The translations under genes and the position numbers were made by a program. From an uncultured Propionibacteriaceae bacterium (lineage in GTDB: Bacteria; Actinomycetota; Actinomycetes; Propionibacteriales; Propionibacteriaceae), in NCBI GenBank assembly GCA_937859105.1, contig CALMAD010000023.1, forward strand, positions 1 through 11,481: a stretch of 11,481 nucleotides of DNA. The letters are read 5' to 3'. Under the pieces are notes generated by a model, which was given only the letters and a program-made list of their open reading frames with translations, made no database searches and was not told the origin of the DNA. Every line of letters starts with the position of its first letter. The first letter of the stretch is position 1. Below, piece after piece: positions 1-6,282 of the stretch.

Positions 1-64
1 CCCGAAGGGGTCGGGCCGCGGGCGGAGCTGAGCGGGCGGTGCCCGGTCAGGCGTCCGGTGTGGG
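1..64. other. Left edge, no gene recognised; weak inverted repeat past aqpZ
   Basis: The stretch holds no convincing coding region. A 5-bp inverted repeat (CGGGC at 33-37, GCCCG at 41-45, 3-nt loop) lies just beyond the aqpZ stop codon and could be the base of an intrinsic terminator for the minus-strand transcript. The stem is short and no T-run follows it, so this is only a weak suggestion. A short open frame on the plus strand reaches a TGA at 29-31 and could be the tail of a gene outside the window, but nothing supports it. Confidence 0.2.
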
Positions 65-832
65 TCAGCCGTTCAGCGACGCGCGCTGGGTCTCGGCGAG
101 CTCGGCGACGGCGTTCTTGTCACCGGTGAGCGCGGAGTAGGACAGACCGGCGATCAGGGCGCCCACGATCGGGGCGACGACGAACAGCCAGACCTGCGAC
201 AGCGGCTCGGCACCGGCGAACCAGGCGACGCCCAGCGAACGGGCCGGGTTGACCGACGTGTTGTCGACGGGGATCGACACGAGGTGGATCAGGGTCAGCG
301 TGAGGCCGATGGCCAGCGGGGCGAAGCCCTTGGGGGCCTTCTCGGAGGTGACGCCCAGGATGACCCAGACGAAGACGGCGGTCAGGATGATCTCGACGAG
401 CAGCGCGGACAGCATCGAGTAGCCGCCGGGGGAGTGGGCGCCGTAGCCGTTGGTGGCGAAGCCGGACTCGATCGCGTTGAAACCGGGCTTGCCGGACGCG
501 ATGGCGAACAGCGCGCCGCCGGCGACGGACGCCGCGACGATCTGGGTGACGAAGTAGGGAAGGACGGCCTTCGCCTCGATGCGCTTGGCGAGGAACAGCC
601 CGACCGTGACGGCCGGGTTGAAGTGGCCGCCGGACAGGTGGCCGACCGCGTAGGCGCCGGTCACGACGGTCAGGCCGAAGGCGAGGGCGACGCCCACGAA
701 GCCGATGCCCGCCGGGAAACCGGTGGAAGTCGTGACGGTGGCGGCCAGCACGGCCGAGCCGCAGCCGCCGAAGGTGAGCCAGAAGGTGCCGAGGAACTCG
801 GCCCACAGCCGCTGAGCCATGGTGGGTTGCAT
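65..832 (-). CDS. aqpZ: Aquaporin Z, water channel (MIP family)
   Basis: The product is a 255-residue inner-membrane water channel of the MIP family. Both half-helix NPA boxes are present: [10 protein letters not shown] (NPA at 72-74) and NTSVNPARS (NPA at 195-197). The selectivity-filter positions of E. coli AqpZ can be matched as F52, H183, T192 and R198, which argues for an orthodox water-selective pore, not a glycerol facilitator. Similarity to E. coli AqpZ runs through most of the protein, including the stretch [20 protein letters not shown] at about 123-142. I chose the ATG at 832-830 because GGAG lies 6 nt upstream; a TTG at 844 would add four residues but overlaps that Shine-Dalgarno sequence. 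The C-terminus carries a roughly 18-residue hydrophilic tail beyond the E. coli end. The gene stands alone, and its upstream region contains operator-like inverted repeats. Known of the family: AqpZ mediates rapid osmotic water flux. The identity is clear; the physiological role is inferred. Confidence 0.95.
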   Translation of the reverse strand: MQPTMAQRLWAEFLGTFWLTFGGCGSAVLAATVTTSTGFPAGIGFVGVALAFGLTVVTGAYAVGHLSGGHFNPAVTVGLFLAKRIEAKAVLPYFVTQIVAASVAGGALFAIASGKPGFNAIESGFATNGYGAHSPGGYSMLSALLVEIILTAVFVWVILGVTSEKAPKGFAPLAIGLTLTLIHLVSIPVDNTSVNPARSLGVAWFAGAEPLSQVWLFVVAPIVGALIAGLSYSALTGDKNAVAELAETQRASLNG

Positions 833-838
833 CAACTT

Positions 839-842
839 CTCC
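839..842 (-). promoter_or_regulatory. Shine-Dalgarno sequence deciding the aqpZ start
   Basis: On the minus strand GGAG is followed by six bases (AAGTTG) and then the ATG at 832-830. This spacing is normal. It makes the ATG the better start than the TTG at 844-842, whose last base is part of the ribosome-binding site itself. Confidence 0.6.
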
Positions 843-899
843 AAAATGACGATGGTGCTCGCTGGAGTCGCCGGTGCGGCTCCACCAGCATTGGTTGGC

Positions 900-913
900 G
901 GCTCGTTCGAGCC
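900..913. repeat. Perfect inverted repeat near the aqpZ transcription start (operator candidate)
   Basis: GGCTCG at 900-905 and CGAGCC at 908-913 form a perfect 6-bp inverted repeat around a TT spacer. If the aqpZ -10 element is the TAATGT read on the minus strand at 926-921, this repeat covers roughly +1 to +14 of the transcript, a typical position for a repressor operator. It sits immediately beside a second inverted repeat at 913-932. Its function is inferred from position only. Confidence 0.4.
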
Positions 914-932
914 AGGCGAAACATTACGCCTG
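913..932. repeat. Inverted repeat flanking the predicted aqpZ -10 element (operator candidate)
   Basis: CAGGCG at 913-918 and CGCCTG at 927-932 are exact inverted copies separated by an 8-bp AT-rich spacer. That spacer contains the predicted minus-strand -10 hexamer TAATGT. A dimeric repressor bound here would cover the promoter. Overlapping it is a direct repeat, TTACG at 924-928 and 935-939, exactly 11 bp apart, the one-turn spacing used by OmpR-type regulators such as GlnR and PhoP. Which arrangement is functional, if any, cannot be told from sequence. Confidence 0.4.
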
Positions 933-949
933 CCTTACGTGGCCCGGAA
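921..949 (-). promoter_or_regulatory. Predicted aqpZ promoter
   Basis: Reading the minus strand, TTCCGG (949-944) and TAATGT (926-921) are spaced by 17 bp. The -10 hexamer fits the actinobacterial TANNNT pattern; the -35 matches the TTGACA consensus poorly. The start of transcription would fall near 914, leaving a leader of about 80 nt before the ATG at 832. That leader contains an imperfect hairpin (864-871 with 876-883). Confidence 0.35.
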
Positions 950-1025
950 AACCGTGCGCAACGAGTTGCCATCCGTGCGGTGACCGCCGGGGGTCGGGCG
1001 GCCTCCTCGGCCGATGGGGGGAGGA

Positions 1026-1057
1026 CGGCGTCGCCCACGGCCCGTGGTGGGACGCCG
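1026..1057 (+). other. Stable hairpin in the gene-free region between aqpZ and the transporter
   Basis: Arms CGGCGTC (1026-1032) and GACGCCG (1051-1057) are perfectly complementary over 7 bp. Inside, CACG (1036-1039) can pair with CGTG (1043-1046), with two more pairs and small bulges between the stems. No T-run follows. It lies about 70 bp upstream of the candidate promoter of the gene at 1175. The rest of 833-1174 contains the aqpZ promoter region and no credible gene. The hairpin could be a regulatory RNA structure, a terminator remnant or a by-product of high GC content. Confidence 0.3.
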
Positions 1058-1124
1058 GAGGCGACCGCGGACCCGAGACTTAAGTTCGGCCCGGTGCCTG
1101 CGGGGCGTCGTCCCGGGTAGCCGG

Positions 1125-1130
1125 TAGTCT
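1125..1130 (+). promoter_or_regulatory. Candidate -10 element for the transporter-glycosyltransferase operon
   Basis: TAGTCT fits the TANNNT pattern of actinobacterial housekeeping promoters. It would place the transcription start near 1137 and give a 5' leader of about 38 nt before the ATG at 1175. No convincing -35 hexamer is seen at the expected distance, so the call is weak. Confidence 0.3.
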
Positions 1131-1174
1131 GACGATCGACCTTCGCTTCAACGACCGAACACGATGGGCGGCGC

Positions 1175-2110
1175 ATGCACGACTTCCTGCATTATCAGAA
1201 CGTTCCGTTGGGCATTCTGATCGTGGCGGTGGCGTCGCTTCTGTTCGCGACCGGCGCGACGATTCAGCATCTGGTGGCGGGCGAGGTGACCGACCCGGAC
1301 GCCGAGAACAAATCCATGAACCTGAAGCAGCTGTGGCGGCTGGTCACGACGCCGAAGTGGCTGCTCGGGCTCGGCATCATCACCGTGGGGGCCGTGTCGC
1401 ACATCATCGCGCTGATGATGGCGCCGGTGACCGTCGTGCAGCCCGTCGGCATCCTGGCCGTGCCGTGGTCGGTGCTCATGGCCGCGAAGATCCACGGCCA
1501 CAAAGTCACGAAGATCATGTGGGGCGCGGTGCTGCTCACCATCGTCGGCATCGTCGGTTTCACGCTCATCTCCAGCACGAACGCGGCGAAGGACACGCGG
1601 GTCGAGCCACCCCAGGTGCTGCTGGGCTGCATCGTCGTCTACGCGATCGGGGCCTTCTTCGGGCTGCTCGGCTGGCGCGGCCGCAACGGCATGCTGCGCT
1701 CGCTGTTCTGGGCCACCGGCGGCTCGTTCTTCTACGGGCTCTCGTCGGCGCTGATCAAGAGCACCTCGGTGATGATGCGCACCCCCGACTTCCACACCAG
1801 CACGATGTTCTGGGTGATCGTGCCCTTCCTGATCGGCTCGTACCTGTTCGGCGGCGCGATGATCCAGCAGGGCTACGCGACCGGCCCGGCGGAGACGGTC
1901 GTGGCGTCCATGACGACGACCGATCCGATCGTGGGTGTGTCGTTCGGCCTGATCATCCTGGGCGAGGGCGTCCTGCTGAGCGGGCTGGACGCGGTGGGCA
2001 TGGTCATCTCGGGCGCCGTCGCGATCTGGGGCGTCGTGCTGCTGAGCCGGTATCACCCCGACGCCGTGGCCAGGCGCCAGGCGGCGAGCCCGGAGACCAC
2101 CGCGACGTGA
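1175..2110 (+). CDS. DMT-superfamily (EamA/NIPA-like) multi-pass membrane transporter
   Basis: The 311-residue protein is strongly hydrophobic, with nine to ten predicted membrane segments: roughly residues 9-33, 63-82, 86-106, 113-133, 149-168, 178-197, 209-232, 239-262 and 266-291. The layout and the motif APVTVVQPVGILAV near residue 80 resemble the drug/metabolite transporter superfamily, especially EamA- and NIPA-like members. Its substrate cannot be read from the sequence. The ATG at 1175 is the only sensible start, because an in-frame TGA at 1130-1132 closes the frame upstream without an alternative start. Its ribosome-binding site is weak. The stop overlaps the GTG start of the glycosyltransferase by 4 bp (GTGA), so the two are very likely co-transcribed and translationally coupled. 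From that I infer that the transporter may handle a lipid or sugar precursor or product for the glycosyltransferase. It could equally export an unrelated metabolite or carry divalent cations. Confidence 0.85.
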   Translation: MHDFLHYQNVPLGILIVAVASLLFATGATIQHLVAGEVTDPDAENKSMNLKQLWRLVTTPKWLLGLGIITVGAVSHIIALMMAPVTVVQPVGILAVPWSVLMAAKIHGHKVTKIMWGAVLLTIVGIVGFTLISSTNAAKDTRVEPPQVLLGCIVVYAIGAFFGLLGWRGRNGMLRSLFWATGGSFFYGLSSALIKSTSVMMRTPDFHTSTMFWVIVPFLIGSYLFGGAMIQQGYATGPAETVVASMTTTDPIVGVSFGLIILGEGVLLSGLDAVGMVISGAVAIWGVVLLSRYHPDAVARRQAASPETTAT

Positions 2111-3417
2111 GGCCGCGCGAGACCCGAGCGCCGGGGAAGCGGCTGAGCGCGCCGGTCCCCGGGCAGTTGCGCGTCGGGCTCTTCACCGATGACTTCTACC
2201 CCGACTCGGGCGGGGTCTGCCGCTCGATCGAGTTGCAGTTGGCCGAACTCGTGCGGCGCGGTTACCATGGCACGCTGTTCTCGCCGCACGTGAACTTCAC
2301 CCCACCGCCGGCGGGTGACTACACGACGATTCCCACGTGGCGCGTCCCCTATTCGCCGAGCTACATGTGCTCGCTGCAGTTCTCGGATGCCCTCGCGCGG
2401 CGCATCGCGCGCCGGTTCACGTTCGACGTGGTGCACAGCCAGAACGAGCGCGGGTCGATGGTGCTGGCGGCCAAGATCGCGAACCTGCAGGGCATCCCGC
2501 ACGTGCACACGTTCCACTCCAACTACGCGGGCACGCACGCCACGACGCCGCGGCAGGCGTGGGGGTCCTCGATGCTGTTCCTCCCGCTGGCGAGCCGCGT
2601 CGTCCGGCGCGCGTCGGCGCGTCCGCTGGCCGTCTCGGTGCGGCGTCCGGCGCCGGTCGCGGGGGAGGATTCGCCGCTCGCAGTGCGCGACTGGATGAAC
2701 GTCACCCGCCTCGCCGCGTGCCCCGACGCGGTGACCTCGCCGGCGCCGTTCCTGGTCGACACCGTCGTGCGGGCGAGCGGCGGGGCGCTCGCGGGGCGGG
2801 CGTCCGTGGTGCCGAGCGGGGTGTCGAGCCGGTTCACCGAGGTGCGCCGGAGGCGTCCGGTGGGGGCGGGGATCAGGTTTCTCAGCTGCGGACGCCTCGG
2901 CGCCGAGAAGCGCGTGGACGCGATCGTCCGGGCGTTCGCCCTGCTCGGGAGGGACGACGCGGAACTCGTGATCGCCGGGGGCGGGCAAGAGGAGGGCGCG
3001 CTGAAGCAATTGGCGCGCACGGTGAGGCACGGCAGCGTCCGGTTCACCGGGCACATCGGCGACGTCGGCGAGGTCGCGCAGACGATCGCGGACGCCGACG
3101 TGTTCGTGCTGGCGTCCTACCGGTTCGACACGCAGGGGATGGTGCTCGCCGAGTCGGCCGCGGCGGGCACCCCGATCCTGTACTGCGACGACCGGCTGAG
3201 CGTGGGGGTGGGTCCCGACAACGCGCTGCTCGTGGAGCCCACGGTCGAAGGGTTGGCCGCGGGGATGAGAACGCTGGCGGAGGACCGGGCCCGGCTTGCG
3301 GCCATGGCGGAGGCGACGGCGTCCTTACGCGCGGGCCTCACGACGGCCGCGATGGGCGAGCGCTACGAGGCGATCTACCGTGCCGCGATCGCGCGGGTGG
3401 GCGGGCACACCTCCTGA
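2107..3417 (+). CDS. GT4-family glycosyltransferase (GT-B fold)
   Basis: The 436-residue protein shows both halves of a GT-B glycosyltransferase. The N-terminal acceptor domain starts with GLFTDDFYPDSGGV (residues 24-37), the glycine-rich loop of GT4 enzymes, and contains HVHTFHSNYAGTH. The C-terminal nucleotide-sugar domain contains RFLSCGRLGAEKR (257-269), FTGHIGDV and FDTQGMVLAE (340-349). The usual E-x7-E motif appears as D341-x7-E349, a conservative change. The features recall lipid glycosyltransferases such as diacylglycerol glucosyltransferases and phosphatidylinositol mannosyltransferases, but donor and acceptor cannot be assigned. No signal peptide or membrane segment is seen, so it probably works at the cytoplasmic membrane face. 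I chose the GTG at 2107 because it overlaps the upstream stop as GTGA, with GGAG 11 nt before it. The same frame stays open far upstream, but there it is a shadow of the transporter gene. A role in glycolipid or cell-envelope glycan synthesis is inferred. Confidence 0.9.
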   Translation: MRPRETRAPGKRLSAPVPGQLRVGLFTDDFYPDSGGVCRSIELQLAELVRRGYHGTLFSPHVNFTPPPAGDYTTIPTWRVPYSPSYMCSLQFSDALARRIARRFTFDVVHSQNERGSMVLAAKIANLQGIPHVHTFHSNYAGTHATTPRQAWGSSMLFLPLASRVVRRASARPLAVSVRRPAPVAGEDSPLAVRDWMNVTRLAACPDAVTSPAPFLVDTVVRASGGALAGRASVVPSGVSSRFTEVRRRRPVGAGIRFLSCGRLGAEKRVDAIVRAFALLGRDDAELVIAGGGQEEGALKQLARTVRHGSVRFTGHIGDVGEVAQTIADADVFVLASYRFDTQGMVLAESAAAGTPILYCDDRLSVGVGPDNALLVEPTVEGLAAGMRTLAEDRARLAAMAEATASLRAGLTTAAMGERYEAIYRAAIARVGGHTS

Positions 3418-3436
3418 GGCGCCCGGCTCGCGCGCC
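3418..3436. terminator. Weak hairpin between convergent genes
   Basis: GGCGC (3418-3422) and GCGCC (3432-3436) can pair around a 9-nt loop in the 27-bp gap between the glycosyltransferase stop and the stop of the minus-strand membrane protein. A shared terminator is expected here. The stem is short and there is no T-run, so this is suggestive only. Confidence 0.25.
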
Positions 3437-3444
3437 GAGGCTGG

Positions 3445-4140
3445 TCAGCTCTTGACGGGCAGGGCGGAGATCTGGCGTCCGGTCGCGGTGGTCAGGATCA
3501 GGGTCGCCGGCGCCCGCTGGATCGGGAGAAACACGTAGCCGGTGGTCGAATCGCCCTCCGCGAGCGTGCCCCGGGTGAGTTCGGGCTGCCGCGGTGAGGG
3601 CGCCGGGTCGATGACGTTGGTGCCGTTGTTCTGGAACGCCAGGAAGCCGTAGCTGATCGTGCCGCGGTCGGCCCAGAGGCGAACGCTCAGCAGCACGCCG
3701 CCCGGCTGCCACTGCTCGGACACCACCTCCCACCGGCCGCCCGAGTCGGGGTCGGACGGCATCGTGAAGGGTAAGCCCGGCCCGGAGCTCGTGGGCGCGG
3801 CGGCCGGACTCGTCGGCGACGCGGTGGGGGCGACGGCTGCCGTGCGCGCCAGGAACGTCGCGCCGATGACCACGCCCGCGATGATGGCGGCGAACAGCAC
3901 CCACAGCAGCCACCCCTTGGTGAAGCGCGGCGCGGAGTACGCCTCGATGTCGACGCGCTGCAGGGGCTGGTTGCCGAGCGGGCGGTGCTCGGGTTCACGA
4001 CCCGCGTTCTGGACGCCCTGGCCTTGGCCGGCCGTGGGCTGCCCCTGGTCGGGGCGGCCGGGCCAGCCCGCCGGGTCGCCCGGATCACCCTGGGCGGGGT
4101 CGCCCGGGTAGCCGTTGGTGTTCCAGCCTCGGTCACTCAT
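3445..4140 (-). CDS. Single-pass membrane protein of unknown function with disordered N-terminus
   Basis: I do not recognise a named family. The 231-residue product has three parts. Residues 1-75 are hydrophilic and rich in Gly, Pro, Gln and Asp, with repeated GDP units (YPGDPAQGDPGDPAGWPG), and are probably disordered in the cytoplasm. Residues 77-97 form one clear membrane helix (WLLWVLFAAIIAGVVIGATFL). A Thr/Ala/Ser/Pro-rich linker (100-125) then leads to a roughly 100-residue outer domain with alternating beta-like segments, for example GGVLLSVRLW, ISYGFLAFQNNG, GYVFLPIQ and ATLILTTATG, suggesting an immunoglobulin-like or DUF4352-like beta-sandwich. I chose the ATG at 4140-4138; the frame runs on upstream to 4251, but that extension crosses the intergenic region. 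TACCCT lies 8 nt before the ATG, so the mRNA may be leaderless. The gene stands alone, convergent with the glycosyltransferase and divergent from the DUF4192 gene. Confidence 0.75.
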   Translation of the reverse strand: MSDRGWNTNGYPGDPAQGDPGDPAGWPGRPDQGQPTAGQGQGVQNAGREPEHRPLGNQPLQRVDIEAYSAPRFTKGWLLWVLFAAIIAGVVIGATFLARTAAVAPTASPTSPAAAPTSSGPGLPFTMPSDPDSGGRWEVVSEQWQPGGVLLSVRLWADRGTISYGFLAFQNNGTNVIDPAPSPRQPELTRGTLAEGDSTTGYVFLPIQRAPATLILTTATGRQISALPVKS

Positions 4141-4148
4141 CGCCGCCC

Positions 4149-4154
4149 AGGGTA
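4149..4154 (-). promoter_or_regulatory. Candidate -10 element giving a leaderless mRNA for the membrane protein
   Basis: TACCCT on the minus strand (4154-4149) fits TANNNT and ends 8 nt before the ATG at 4140. No Shine-Dalgarno sequence is apparent in those 8 nt, consistent with leaderless translation. The -35 candidate, TCGGCG at 4177-4172 with a 17-bp spacer, is poor. Confidence 0.35.
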
Positions 4155-4185
4155 CCCGTTGCCGGATCGACCGCCGACGCGGCCC

Positions 4186-4194
4186 TGTGGATAA
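4186..4194 (-). promoter_or_regulatory. DnaA-box-like site TTATCCACA in a divergent promoter region
   Basis: The plus strand reads TGTGGATAA, the exact reverse complement of the DnaA box TTATCCACA. It lies between the divergent membrane-protein gene (start at 4140) and the DUF4192 gene (start at 4263). Followed by G, it makes the 10-mer TTATCCACAG that recurs upstream of comEA. DnaA binding to such boxes is established in general; binding here is inferred. Confidence 0.45.
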
Positions 4195-4216
4195 CGAAGA
4201 CTCGCGCATGCGCCCC

Positions 4217-4225
4217 TGTGGACGA
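4217..4225 (-). promoter_or_regulatory. Second, degenerate DnaA-box-like site
   Basis: The plus strand reads TGTGGACGA, whose complement TCGTCCACA differs by one base from the actinobacterial DnaA box TTGTCCACA. It lies 31 bp from the first site, about three helical turns, in the same orientation, and both are preceded by CCC. The pairing supports a real protein-binding region, but the match is imperfect. Confidence 0.3.
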
Positions 4226-4262
4226 TGAACAATGGGGGTCGGGCGGGACAACCGTGGGGACT

Positions 4263-5228
4263 ATGAAAGATGATTCGTCGCCCACGTTGCTCACCATCGC
4301 CTCCGTCGACGACCTGTTCGGCGCCGTTCCCGCTCTGCTGCACTTCCATCCGTCCGAGTCGCTGGTGCTGGTGCTCGTGGAGAGCGGGCGCGTCGAGGTC
4401 GCCGCGCGCGTCGACCTGGCCAGGGTCCGACGGCGCCGTTCGCTGCGTACGGCGCTCGAGCCGCTGCTGCACCGGTTCCCCGAGAGCGACGTGCTCGCGA
4501 TCGCGTACTCCGGCGACGGGCGAGCGGCCTGGCGCGTGCTGGAGTTGCTGCGCAGCGAGGTGGGCGAGCGCTGCGCGGTTGCCCTCCATGCCGACGGACG
4601 CCGTTGGTACGACTCACCCGACGACGTTGGCCGGCCCTACGACCCCGCCTCGACCGCCGTGGCCGCCGGAGCCGCCTACGCCGGCGTCGAGGTGCGGGGC
4701 AGTCGGGCGGAACTGGCGGCGTCCCTGGTCGGCACGTTCGGGCGCGACGAGCGCGAGGCTGCCATGGCCGAGGTGGCGACCCGATGGCCCGAGGGGCCCT
4801 CGCGCGAGGCAGCGGGTGACGCGCTGCTGCTCTCCTGGCGCGCAGGGCGCAGCCTGACGCTGCACGAGCGCTGCCTGCTCGCCGTGCTGGCGAGGGAGCC
4901 TGAGTGGGCCGAGCGGGCGATCCTCGACACGACGCGGGAGAACGCGGGCGATCGGTTCGAGTGCTGGGCGCAGGTGGTGCAGGCGTCCCCGGGGCCGATG
5001 GGCCGGGGCGCGCTCACCCTGCTCGCGCTCGCCGCCTGGGTGCGGGGCGACGGCGCGATGGCCCAGGTCTGCCTCGAGCGGTTGGCCGATCTCAGCCACT
5101 CCGACGACTGGACGCGGTTCGTCGACCTGGCGTGCGCGATGGCGCTGCATCCTGACTTGTGGGAGGAGGTGCGGTCCGGCTACTTGGCTTTGGCCGAATC
5201 GGTCGCCGTCGCGGCCGTGGGCACCTAA
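4263..5228 (+). CDS. DUF4192 family protein, function unknown
   Basis: The 321-residue cytoplasmic protein matches the actinobacterial DUF4192 pattern. Its N-terminus, LLTIASVDDLFGAVPALL (9-26), followed by HFHPSESLVLVLV (27-39), corresponds to the family signature in which a region like DLLAAVPYLLGFHPxxSLV opens the domain. The C-terminal half is rich in Ala and Leu helices with conserved-looking Trp residues and contains LAVLARE and ALTLLALAAWVRGDGAMAQVCLERL, which look like helical repeats. No membrane segment or catalytic motif is recognisable. I chose the ATG at 4263 over the GTGs at 4218 and 4254 because the family N-terminus begins just after it. The region before 4263 also carries DnaA-box-like sites rather than coding-like sequence. 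The gene ends in TAA at 5226-5228, 9 bp before the sugar kinase. The biochemical role of the family is not known to me. Confidence 0.88.
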   Translation: MKDDSSPTLLTIASVDDLFGAVPALLHFHPSESLVLVLVESGRVEVAARVDLARVRRRRSLRTALEPLLHRFPESDVLAIAYSGDGRAAWRVLELLRSEVGERCAVALHADGRRWYDSPDDVGRPYDPASTAVAAGAAYAGVEVRGSRAELAASLVGTFGRDEREAAMAEVATRWPEGPSREAAGDALLLSWRAGRSLTLHERCLLAVLAREPEWAERAILDTTRENAGDRFECWAQVVQASPGPMGRGALTLLALAAWVRGDGAMAQVCLERLADLSHSDDWTRFVDLACAMALHPDLWEEVRSGYLALAESVAVAAVGT

Positions 5229-5231
5229 TGT
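5226..5231 (+). promoter_or_regulatory. Candidate -10 element for a leaderless sugar-kinase mRNA
   Basis: TAATGT spans the TAA stop codon of the DUF4192 gene and ends 6 nt before the kinase ATG at 5238. There is no Shine-Dalgarno sequence in the 9-bp gap. A TANNNT hexamer 6-8 nt before a start codon is the usual sign of a leaderless transcript in actinobacteria. No good -35 is seen. The same hexamer is the predicted aqpZ -10. Confidence 0.4.
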
Positions 5232-5237
5232 GTCCCC

Positions 5238-6173
5238 ATGACCCGGTACGTGGTGTGCGGCGAAGCACTCATCGATTTGATTCCCGACCTCGACGCGGAG
5301 CGAAGCACGATCTCGAGCATCTGGGACGCCCGTTCCGCGGGCGGGCCCATGAACTCGGCGATCGCGCTCGCCCGCCAGGGCCAACGGGTGGAGTTTCTCG
5401 GTCGGCTCGGCTCCGACCGGTTCGGCCGGCAGTTGACCAGCCACCTCGAGGCGAACAACGTCGGGTTGAAGCTGGCGGCGGAGACCTCGCAGGCCACCTC
5501 GCTGGCGATCGTGAGCCTCGACTCCAAGGGGCACGCGACGTACAACTTCCACTTCAGCAACACGGCCAACTTCGGCTGGCAGGCCAACGAGCTGCCCGAG
5601 CTGGGGGTGAACGACTGGCTGCACATCGCGTCCCTGGTGCTCGTGGTGCCGCCGGGGGACGCGGCGCTGCTCGAGTGGGTGAAGGGCGGCACGACGCCGA
5701 TGTCGATCGACGTCAACGTCCGGCCGACGGTCATGCCCGATCCCGAGGAGTACTGGAAGAAGATCGAGCCGTGGCTGATCGCGGTCGGGGCCCGCCGCGG
5801 CATCATCAAGGGCAGCGACGAAGACATCGCGTTCCTCGCCGGGCCGGCGCGCCTGCCACGCCTGGCGGGCAATGCCGGGGTGGAACTGGCCCGCCGCTAC
5901 GGGGCGCCGTGGGTCGTCCTGACGCTGGGAGAGGACGGGGCGGTCGCCTGCAACGCGGAGGGGGACATCATCCGGGTGCCGGTGCGTCCGGTGGACGTCG
6001 TCGACACCGTCGGGGCGGGGGATACGTTCATGTCGGGCTTCTTGTCGGCCTATGTCGGCGACCAGTTGAGCCTGCGCGACTCGTTGCGGCGGGGCGTCGT
6101 GGCGTCCTCGATCGTCTGCACGCGCAAGGGTGCCAACCCGCCCACGATGGAGGAGATCGAGGCGCTGTCCTGA
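5238..6173 (+). CDS. PfkB-family carbohydrate kinase (fructokinase/ribokinase-like)
   Basis: The 311-residue protein is a complete ribokinase-superfamily sugar kinase. The N-terminal motif 1 region reads AGGPMNSAIALARQG (34-48), followed by VEFLGRLGSDRFG (51-63). DVNVRP (159-163 region) and IKGSDEDIAFL (190-200) line the substrate and nucleotide sites. Motif 2 is DTVGAGDTFMSGFLSAY (256-272), with GAGD forming the anion hole and D262 as the catalytic base. These enzymes phosphorylate a sugar hydroxyl with ATP in the cytoplasm. The shortened GGPMN form of motif 1 occurs in fructokinase-like members, so fructose is a reasonable guess, but the substrate is not fixed by sequence. It starts 9 bp after the DUF4192 stop, with no ribosome-binding site but a TAATGT 6 nt upstream. 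It may therefore have its own leaderless promoter as well as read-through. No sugar transporter is adjacent. Confidence 0.92.
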   Translation: MTRYVVCGEALIDLIPDLDAERSTISSIWDARSAGGPMNSAIALARQGQRVEFLGRLGSDRFGRQLTSHLEANNVGLKLAAETSQATSLAIVSLDSKGHATYNFHFSNTANFGWQANELPELGVNDWLHIASLVLVVPPGDAALLEWVKGGTTPMSIDVNVRPTVMPDPEEYWKKIEPWLIAVGARRGIIKGSDEDIAFLAGPARLPRLAGNAGVELARRYGAPWVVLTLGEDGAVACNAEGDIIRVPVRPVDVVDTVGAGDTFMSGFLSAYVGDQLSLRDSLRRGVVASSIVCTRKGANPPTMEEIEALS

Positions 6174-6197
6174 CGGGCGGCGGGGTGCCCGCCGGGG

Positions 6198-6215
6198 CCC
6201 CGGCTGTGGCCGGGG
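6198..6215 (+). terminator. Hairpin after the sugar kinase, probable terminator
   Basis: CCCCGGC (6198-6204) and GCCGGGG (6209-6215) form a perfect 7-bp stem with a TGTG tetraloop, 24 bp after the kinase stop. No T-run follows (the next bases are AAACC). In high-GC actinobacteria, such stem-only structures are common after genes. It would separate the kinase transcript from the leuS promoter. Confidence 0.4.
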
Positions 6216-6269
6216 AAACCGGCGGCGTCCCGGGGAGGAGGCGGTGCCGGGCGCGCGCGGCCCATGGGC

Positions 6270-6275
6270 TACACT
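6270..6275 (+). promoter_or_regulatory. Predicted -10 element of the leuS leader transcript
   Basis: TACACT fits TANNNT and is followed by 7 nt and then the ATG of the leader peptide at 6283. The transcript probably starts at or next to that ATG, making the leader ORF leaderless. The -35 region is GC-rich and has no recognisable hexamer. Confidence 0.5.
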
Positions 6276-6282
6276 GACGGCC

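Noticed and set aside
832..1176. A 114-codon minus-strand open frame between aqpZ and the transporter
   Set aside because: It overlaps the aqpZ start and the transporter start, shows no known domain, and covers the predicted aqpZ promoter and operator repeats.
1333..2106. Upstream extension of the glycosyltransferase frame
   Set aside because: This part is out of frame within the transporter gene and reads as Arg/His/Gly-rich nonsense. The protein family begins just after the GTG at 2107.
4141..4262. A chromosomal replication origin, because of the DnaA-box-like sites
   Set aside because: Only one perfect and one degenerate box are present, there is no AT-rich unwinding region, and dnaA, dnaN and other origin genes are absent.
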